Origin: Symbiodinium natans
Taxonomy: Eukaryota; Sar; Dinophyceae; Suessiales; Symbiodiniaceae
Length of the DNA: 64,000 nucleotides
Direction of reading: 5' to 3'
Assembly: GCA_905221605.1 (NCBI GenBank)
Contig: CAJNDS010002665.1
Coordinates: 124,001-188,000, forward strand
The translations under genes and the position numbers were made by a program. Of this stretch, positions 57,537 to 64,000 are shown piece after piece; position 1 is the first letter of the stretch; each line of letters starts with the position of its first letter. The notes beneath the pieces were generated by a model that was not told the DNA's origin, ran no database searches, and was given only the letters and a program-made list of their open reading frames with translations.

Positions 57537-57626
57537 GCGACCTGGGCGCAACGGCTGGACGGCCAGACCGCCCTGGATGTGAAGGGTTGTGAGACCTGCG
57601 CCAGCATCCCAGTCTTGGGCTCGCCG
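57537..57626 (+). CDS. Exon-like island, unrecognised
   Basis: GCAG|GCG start, 30 codons: ATWAQRLDGQTALDVKGCET then CASIPVLGSP. Confidence 0.4.
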
Positions 57627-58134
57627 TTTAGGGGTTTCGGGTTTAGGGTTTAGGGTTTGGGGTTTGGGGTTTAGGGTTTAGGGTTTAGGGTTTAGGGGTA
57701 GGGTTTAGGGTCAAAACAGCATAAAACTGAGGGCAAGCGTGGAAGCTGCTAGTTTCCCTGAATTTTTGAAGGCTCAGTTCTAGGCGATGCCACCCACAAA
57801 AATGAAGTAAGAGCCTTCAGGTAGTTTCTGCATGGGCAGGCCCCTACTTCATAGTCCCTTGTTTTGGGTTTCTCAAACAGGGGGGGGGGGATTCCCCGTG
57901 TGAACCCTAAACTCTAAACCCTACACCCGAAAACCTAAACCCTCAACCCGAAACCCAAATTAGAATAAGGAGCCCCCGCCAAAACAGGTACTCAAATGTG
58001 GGGAAACACCACGTAGAAGGCTCATGTCAAGAAGACCTAGGCATGCGGATCAAAATATGAATAGGATCGAAAAATGACTTATTTAGGATCAGTAAATAAT
58101 CATTCTGTTCTTGCGACGGAGACGGGAGGGGGAG

Positions 58135-58320
58135 GGAGGGAGAGAGAGAGAGAAGGAGGGAGGGAGGGAAGGAAGGAAGGGCGGAAGGGCAGAAGGAAGG
58201 AAGGAAGGAAGGAAGGAAGCAAGGAAGCAAGGAAGCAAGGAAGCAAGGAAGCAAGGAAGCAAGGAAGCAAGGAAGCAAGGAAGCAAGGAAGCAAGGAAGG
58301 AAGGAAGGAAGGAAGGAAGG
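58135..58320. repeat. GGAAG purine tract
   Basis: GGAAGGAAGC and GGAAG repeats. Lys/Glu/Arg- or Leu/Pro-rich frames are artefacts. It is followed by a CCCTAAA array. Confidence 0.9.
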
Positions 58321-58454
58321 ACTGACTTCTGGGTAAACCCTAAACCCTAAACCCTAAACCCTAAACCCTAAACCCTAAACCCTAAACCCTAAACCGGGAA
58401 GGCCCATGAAACAAAAAAGGGGCTGCCCTCAGTCTCTGAAACCTGAAGCGCCAT

Positions 58455-58565
58455 ATGAAACAGGGTTTATATTTGCGTTATTGGTGAGTGCATATAAGGT
58501 TCCTTTTTAAAGTTGGTGAGTGTATATATTGGGTGTCCTTTTTGGGGGTACAAGAAATATCGACT
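58455..58565. mobile_element. Family N element
   Basis: ATTGGTGAGTGCATATAAGG and GTTGGTGAGTGTATATATTG, then GGTACAAGAAATAT, as at 23748. Confidence 0.55.
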
Positions 58566-58611
58566 TAGGGTTTAGGGTTTAGGGTTTAGGGTTTAGGGTT
58601 TAGGGTTTAGG

Positions 58612-58696
58612 GTAGAAATAACATCCCAAGAGGGGTTCAGCGAGATTGGGGTCAAGGGGCTTACTGCCCCGACACTCCTGACACCCCAACCTCCTA
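58612..58696 (+). CDS. Exon-like island, unrecognised
   Basis: VEITSQEGFSEIGVKGLTAP then TLLTPQPP, after a TTTAGGG array. Confidence 0.25.
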
Positions 58697-59076
58697 AACC
58701 CCTAAACCCTAAACCCCTAAACCTTAAACCTTTAACCCCTTAACCCCCGAAACCCTAAACTCTAAACTCTAAACAGTTTCCAGCCACAGCTGTCTTGTCT
58801 GGGCTGCCGAGCCGTCAAGCCGGCAGCCCGAGTCGCGGTTTAGGACCCTGCGCGACCCTTGGTTCTTTTTTTTCGCTGAAACCGTTGAAGGTTTAGGGTG
58901 TAGGAATTAGGGTTTAGGGTTTAGGCTTTAGGGCTACAACGCTTAGACTCTAAGACCCTCAAACCCTAAACCCCAAACACTTAAACCCTGAAGTCCAGGT
59001 GAGAGAGAGAGAGAAAGCAAAAAACACACATGTGTATAATATGTATATGTATATAAATAAATAGATAGATAAATAA

Positions 59077-59112
<36 letters not shown>

Positions 59113-59283
59113 GGGTTATGAAGTAAGAGAACCCCAGTTTGTTTCTTTCTAGGGCACGCTGAATTCTACTTTGCACCCACTTAGTGCATAACCCAAAACC
59201 TTAAACCCTAAACCTTAATCCCGAAACCCTTCAAACCCTAAACCCTGTAAACCCTAAACCCTAAACCCTAGCTGAGGTCCCAG

Positions 59284-59345
59284 GTGAGAGCGACTGCGTT
59301 TGCACCGTCAACTGCCCGACTGGCCTTCACCTGAGCTGCGGCTTA
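59284..59345 (+). CDS. Exon-like Cys-rich island, unrecognised
   Basis: CCAG|G start, GESDCVCTVNCPTGLHLSCG. Four Cys; resembles a disulphide-rich module. Confidence 0.4.
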
Positions 59346-59370
59346 GGGTTCAGGGATTGGACTGCATGTC

Positions 59371-59592
59371 AGGGAAGTTACATGGGCCCTTAGGGGTTAG
59401 GGTTTAGGGTTTCGGAGGGTTTAGGAGGGTTTAGGGTTTAGGGTTTAGGGTTTAGGGCTTAGGGCTTAGGGTTTAGGGTTTAGGGTTTAGGGGGTTCTGA
59501 AACATGGGCCCTCGGGTTCTGTAGGGTATATGAGGGGTATAAATGGGGGGTATCCTGTTAAGGGCCTATTACTGAGGATGTAGCTACTCTAA
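59371..59592. mobile_element. Family G element with large TTTAGGG insert (G4)
   Basis: AGGGAAGTTACATGGGCCCTT start; the half after the insert resumes GGTTCTGAAACATGGGCCC; end TAGCTACTC. Confidence 0.6.
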
Positions 59593-59717
59593 GAATGCTA
59601 GGGGAGTTACGTGGTGCCTAAGAAGTAGGGGCCCTGAGGTGTGATCAAAGTATATCAGTTACATTAAAGGTTCCCTGAACCCCAAAAACCCTAAACCCAT
59701 GATTGGGCTTCCCCAGC

Positions 59718-59833
59718 TTGGTAGCCCAGTGGTACGTACCCTTTGCCCCTTTTTTTGGGTTCAAGCTTCCCTTGTAAAGTCACCAACCAAAAAAAGGGGT
59801 GCCCTTATCATAATATGGTTGCTGGGCTACCAG
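59718..59833. mobile_element. Family H element
   Basis: TGGTAGCCCAGTGGTACGTA start; GGTTGCTGGGCTACCA end, the same family that forms the exon 7/8 intron. Confidence 0.75.
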
Positions 59834-59930
59834 GTTGGGGTTCCCTGGACCCAAAACCCCAAACCCATTAATGGGGTTCCCCAATGTAGGGCCCATACTT
59901 GGAGGTTCATGATTATTTATTACCAACTAG

Positions 59931-60109
59931 AACTGTCCCCAGACATCTGGCTGAAGGCGCAGTTTACGCGGGCGGCGGACGCGAGGACGGTTCGGGCACG
60001 CGCGGAGCTTTGCAAGCTGCAGCTTTGTCGTTGCGTTTTAAGGTTCAGCTTCATACATGCCCCGCTTGAAACCTCTTTCGACATAGCAAGTCTACTCTGT
60101 ATCCCCTAG
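59931..60109 (+). CDS. Exon-like terminal island, unrecognised
   Basis: After a truncated family A start (TACTTGGAGGTTCATGAT, 59896) and CTAG: LSPDIWLKAQFTRAADARTV RARAELCKLQLCRCVLRFSF then IHAPLETSFDIASLLCIP and TAG. Long and non-repetitive. Confidence 0.45.
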
Positions 60110-60492
60110 AAAACCTCTTAGAATCCCCATAACCCACCTTACGAACCCCAACCCCGAAACCCTAAACCCTAAACCCCATGCCAGCCCTTGCTTGCTAAGT
60201 CAAAAGGGCTTCCAAGCATGCCCTAAACCTTCATCCCTCATAGGCCTTAAAGTTTGAAGAATAGAGCCGGGGGATTAGGGTGCTTCAAGGGACCCTACAC
60301 CCTAAACCCTAAACCCTAAACCCTAAACCCTAAACCCTAAACCCTAAACCCTAAACCCTAGACGCCCGGGTTTAAAGTTCAGCTTCGGGCCTCAATGCCG
60401 TAACCTAAGCATGACAGGAGCTACCCTACTACCCGGTTTAGGGTTCAGGGTTTAGGGTTTAGAGTTTAGGGTTTAGAGTTTAGGGTTTAGGG

Positions 60493-60606
60493 TCCCAGAC
60501 AGCACAACACCCCCTGATTCAGCAGTATACCCTTTAAATCATATGAACGATCCCTTTATAGTTAAAGGCATACTCCTTAGTGAAGGGGTAGTGAGCTCTC
60601 TGGGTA
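60493..60606. mobile_element. Family E element
   Basis: TCCCAGACAGCACAACACCC start; GTAGTGAGCTCTCTGGGTA end; diverged. Confidence 0.55.
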
Positions 60607-60819
60607 GTTCTTCGTAAAGAATTGCGGAATTCGGTACCCTAAACAATCCTGCCGGGGTAATGTACAGGGATAGCAGGCGCTCCTGCTAAGCAGTAACCCT
60701 AAACCCTGAACGATCTCCCTAAACCCCCTAAGGCCCCCAAAAGCCCTAAAGCAAAGAGGGCTTACTCAACTTAGTAGGATTCGGGGCTTAGGGTTTTAGA
60801 CTTTTAGGACTTGTGGGGT

Positions 60820-60926
60820 TTTAGGGTTTTAGGGTTTTAGGGTTTTAGGGTTTTAGGGTTTTAGGGTTTTAGGGTTTTAGGGTTTTGGGGTTTTAGGGTT
60901 TTAGGGTTTTAGGGTTTTAGGGTTTA
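60820..60926. repeat. TTTTAGGG octamer array
   Basis: About 13 TTTTAGGG units in G-rich orientation, the complement of the CCCTAAAA array at 51940. Confidence 0.95.
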
Positions 60927-61020
60927 CCTGAAGAATCCTCCACCGTCTCGTCCTGGCCTGAGGCGCATCTGTGATGCGCAAACGGGCGAATATCCCATGG
61001 CCGCCTCCCCAGAGCCCTAG
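60925..61020 (+). CDS. Exon-like island with stop, unrecognised
   Basis: YLKNPPPSRPGLRRICDAQT then GEYPMAASPEP and TAG, between TTTTAGGG upstream and CCCTAAA downstream. Confidence 0.3.
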   Translation, partial: YLKNPPPSRPGLRRICDAQTGEYPMAASPEP

Positions 61021-61198
61021 GCCCTAAACCCTAAACCCTAAACCCTCAACCCTAAACCCTAAACGGCCCTAAACCCTAAACCCTAAACCCTAAACCCTAA
61101 ACCCTAAACCCTAAACCCTAAACCCTAAACCCTAAACCCTAAACCCTAAACCCTAAACCCTAAACCCTAAACCCTAACCCTAAACCCTAAACCCTTAG
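61019..61198. repeat. CCCTAAA array
   Basis: About 24 units with one 6-base slip. Confidence 0.95.
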
Positions 61199-61269
61199 GG
61201 TTTTGGGGTTTAGGGTTTCGGGCTTGCCCTTGGGGTTGGCCGGGTGTACAGGCTTAGATCCGAGGGCTT

Positions 61270-61445
61270 TACTTGGAGGTTCATGGTTCTTATTAACCAG
61301 TGATAACTGCACTTACAGGGTATAACCCAGTCATATAGCTGCACTTATTACCCACTTATAAGCCCCTGAAGTGCCTTAATGTGGTTATAGGTACAGTTAC
61401 AAGTACAGCTATACTTGGTTAGTAAGTACCACGAACCTCCAAGTA
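61270..61445. mobile_element. Family A element (A13), longest
   Basis: TACTTGGAGGTTCATGGTTC start; GTACCACGAACCTCCAAGTA end; 176 bp. Confidence 0.8.
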
Positions 61446-61980
61446 GGCTTTCGTGTTTGCGTCTAAGGGTAGTCATATCGTCCCCTACCTCCTTTTAGGA
61501 GTTCTGATGTCTCTAAGAATGACGTTCCGGGTTTGTGTTTGGTTTAGGGCTTAGGGCTTGGGGCTCAGGGCTCGGGGCTTCGGGCTCAGGGTCTAGGGCT
61601 TATAGGGCTTATACTAGGGCTTAGGGCTTATAGGCTTAGGGCTTCGGGTTTAGGGTTTAGGGTTTAGGGTGTAGTGTTTTGGGTTTAGGGTTTAGGGTTT
61701 AAGGTTTGGGGTTTAGGCCGTTCAGGTTGAAAGTACTTTTCAGGGAAAAGGTGCAGGCCTTGGGGATTGACAGCTTGACAGTTTGGGCTTTCGGGGGTTG
61801 GGTCTAGACCTTGAGGTTAGACGCGCGGGCTCAAGGATGTCAGGCTTCAAGTTTAGGGTTCAGGGTTCAGGGTTCAGGGTTCAGGGTTCAGGGTTTAGGG
61901 TTTAGGGTTTAGGGTTTAGGGTTTAGGGTGTAGGGTGTAGGGTGTAGGGTTAAGGTTTAGGGTTCAGCAATCATCTTCAA
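61446..61980. repeat. Degenerate G-rich repeats with one weak island
   Basis: A half family G copy (61471-61520), GGGCTTA/GGGTTTA repeats, and GGGTTCA units at 61855-61970. 61737-61810 is open (FREKVQALGIDSLTVWAFGG) but weakly supported. Confidence 0.5.
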
Positions 61981-62173
61981 CCCGAAGCCCCAAGCCCTAG
62001 TCCCTAGCGTGTAGCTTGGCCTCAACCTTCGCCACCCGCAAACGGGCTCGGAAACCGCAGAACCAGCCCGAGTAAATATCCTAAACCCTAAGCCCTAAAC
62101 CCTAAAAATACCTAAATCATGACATCCTCCACGGCTTAGGGTTTGTGTCGGGTTGCTGTCTCGCAATGCTCTC

Positions 62174-62297
62174 GGGGTCGTTATACGCTCCCTTAGTATG
62201 GTCCCTTACCTCCTTGAAAGGGGTCTGAAGTATGGGCCCGTGGGTTGTAAGGGAGCCCATTCGAGGGCCCATACTAAGCAAACCATGTAGCGACCTC
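62174..62297. mobile_element. Family G element (G5)
   Basis: GGGGTCGTTATACG start; CATGTAGCGACCTC end; GAAAGGGGTCTGAAGTATGG inside. Confidence 0.65.
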
Positions 62298-62420
62298 TAG
62301 ACATGCGTGCGTTTGTTGCTTGGGCTTCGCACAAAGGGACAACAGTTTAGAGAGCTAAACCCTAAACCCTAAACCCTAAACCCTAAACCCTAAACCCTAA
62401 ACCCCAAACCCGAAACCCCA

Positions 62421-62492
62421 CGGGCTGACCACATGGTGGTGCTCAGAGAGATGCAGTTGGTCTTGGAATACAAATTTCAGTGGCTAACTTGA
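62421..62492 (+). CDS. Exon-like terminal island, unrecognised
   Basis: RADHMVVLREMQLVLEYKFQ WLT then TGA, after CCCTAAA repeats. Confidence 0.3.
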   Translation, partial: RADHMVVLREMQLVLEYKFQWLT

Positions 62493-63255
62493 CCCCTCTA
62501 AACCCTAAACCCTAAACCCTCAACCCTAAACCTTCATTTGCCTTCTACATTCCTCAATAGCGCCCTGTCACATAAAAGCTTCAGCATCTGAGAACTCCCT
62601 TTTTTCGCAGCTTCCCCGAACGCTCAAGCCCTCCGAAAGCCCGAAACCCCTAAACCTCTCTAGTTGTAGGTGGAGACAGAAGCTCCTGGCTTCAGCACCC
62701 GTCGCCCTAAACCCTAAAACCCCTTAAACCCCGAAACCACTTAAGCCCAAAAAAAACCCTTAAACCCTAAAACCCCTCAAGCCCTAAAGACCCCAAACCC
62801 TAAACCCTAAACCCTAAACCTTAAACCCCCAAAATGCAACACTGCTGCCGCGCGAGTTCCCACCGAGGCACCCACCTGCATGCCTGAGCCTCCGCCAACA
62901 AGCTGTCGGGATCCCCGGGTGGTTTGGGGTTTAGTGTTTAGGGTTTAGGGTTTGGGGTTTGGGGTTTAGGGTTTGCGGTTTGGGGTTTAGGTTTCAGGGT
63001 GGTTGGGTTCCTTAATCGAGAACGGAAGCAACAGTTCGGAAGTGTTGGGGGGGCCTCACGTCCCGCCTGAGTCTTAAGTCAACCATTTCTTAGGCAGGGT
63101 TTGACGACCGGGACGGCCAGTAGTGCCCTGAATCCATGGAGCCGGAATGATGAATTGCCAATGTTATCCCCTTATCACTATGTCGTCATCTTCTAGAATT
63201 GAAAATCGGCCCCTGCCTCCCTGAACCCTCAACCATACCAAGAAGAACCCAACAT

Positions 63256-63371
63256 ACCCCTAAACCCTAAACCCTAAACCCTAAACCCTAAACCCTGAAC
63301 CCTAAACCCCTAAACCCTAAACCCCTAAACCCTAAACCCTAAACCCTAAACCCTAAACCCTAAACCCTAAA
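63256..63371. repeat. CCCTAAA array
   Basis: About 15 units including CCCCTAAA and CCCTGAA. Confidence 0.95.
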
Positions 63372-63461
63372 AACCTGCAGCCTCCAGGTTCTGGGGTCTA
63401 GGGTAGATGATGGCGTTGTTGGTCTGAGGGTTTAGGGTGGCCGCCTCCCCCCAACCCTCCC

Positions 63462-63590
63462 CCGGCTTGTAAGTAGAGTTAAAAGACTTACTGGCTCAAA
63501 ACCCAACTTTTCAACTTTTGGGCTTCTTATAAGGTAGTTTATTCTGAAAGTTTCAACTTTTATTTCCTTGGGTTTTGGGCCAGTCAGAAG
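63462..63590. mobile_element. Family J-like inverted-repeat element
   Basis: TGGCTCAAAACCCAA start; TTGGGTTTTGGGCCAG end; CAACTTTTGGGCTTCTTATA inside resembles other J copies. Confidence 0.6.
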
Positions 63591-63794
63591 AGGCCTATAG
63601 CTATTGTAGTTTCGACTGTAGGCCCCGTAACATTGTGCTTCGCAGAGTAAGGTCCGAGTTAAGATTCCTGCCCCGCGGCTCCTCAAGTATAAAGCACAGG
63701 GTCTCCCTATGCACCCTAAACCCTAAACCCTAAACCCTAAACCCTAAACCCTAAACCCTAAAGTCTCCATACACCCTAAACCCTGAACCCTGAA

Positions 63795-64000
63795 CCTTAA
63801 ACCCAGGTCCCACGCCAGCCCCAAACCCTAAACCCTAAACTCTCAACCCAGGTCCCACGCCAGCCCCAAACCCTAAACCCTAAACTCTAAACCCAGGTCC
63901 CACGCCAGTCCCGAACCCTGAACCCTAAACTCCAAACCCTAAACCCAAACTCTAAACCCTAAACCCAAACCCTAAACCCTAAACCCCAAACGCAGGTCCC
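63795..64000. repeat. 45-bp tandem repeat, cut by the window end
   Basis: CCCAGGTCCCACGCCAGCCC followed by CCCTAAA-type units, starting near 63801, 63846 and 63891, with another start at the window edge. Confidence 0.8.

Noticed and set aside
58027-58350. Lys/Glu/Arg-rich and Leu/Pro-rich open frames
   Set aside because: Direct product of the GGAAG purine tract.

Overview
The window looks like nuclear DNA from a dinoflagellate, most likely Suessiales/Symbiodiniaceae-like. It carries dispersed telomere-type repeats (TTTAGGG/CCCTAAA) throughout. Its exons are very short (50-270 bp), and every one I could frame lies on the + strand. Several introns have GC-AG or GA-AG ends. Many introns are made by short elements with terminal inverted repeats (TIRs) and target-site duplications (introner-like elements). 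I see no bacterial operons, rRNA, tRNA or CRISPR. Most long open frames run through telomeric repeats or microsatellites and are not genes.

Layout. 1-2.1 kb: a 31-bp tandem repeat and a satellite of about 350-390 bp. 2.3-5.1 kb: telomere-like repeat blocks alternating with small exon-like islands. 5.18-10.42 kb: a split sirtuin (Sir2) gene of about a dozen exons. 10.5-13.5 kb: exon-like islands of an unrecognised gene. 13.5-25 kb: telomere-like blocks with many exon-like islands, some Cys-rich. 26.5-38.7 kb and 40.7-54.95 kb: two tandem, collinear copies of one gene of about 12-13 exons. It encodes a membrane-anchored protein resembling SGNH/GDSL-type hydrolases with a C-terminal beta-sandwich-like domain. 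Each copy is followed by decayed copies of its last exon. 57-63 kb: more exon-like islands of unrecognised genes. 63.8 kb to the end: a 45-bp tandem repeat.

The duplicated gene gives an internal experiment. Exon sequences are conserved between copies with mostly synonymous changes, while the introns differ. The same intron can hold an inverted-repeat element in one copy and a telomere-like array in the other. A 116-bp intron with TIRs and a 4-bp target duplication is present in the last exon of copy 1 and absent from copy 2. More than a dozen families of short inverted-repeat elements (called A to P here) recur across the window.

The most interesting signal is that telomere-like arrays are placed with polarity. 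Exon-like islands are usually preceded by CCCTAAA and followed by TTTAGGG, so the introns between them begin G-rich and end C-rich and could pair end to end in the transcript, as TIR introners can. Exon boundaries were read by eye from paralogue comparison and splice-site logic. Those of the sirtuin and duplicated gene are the firmest; single-copy islands are tentative.
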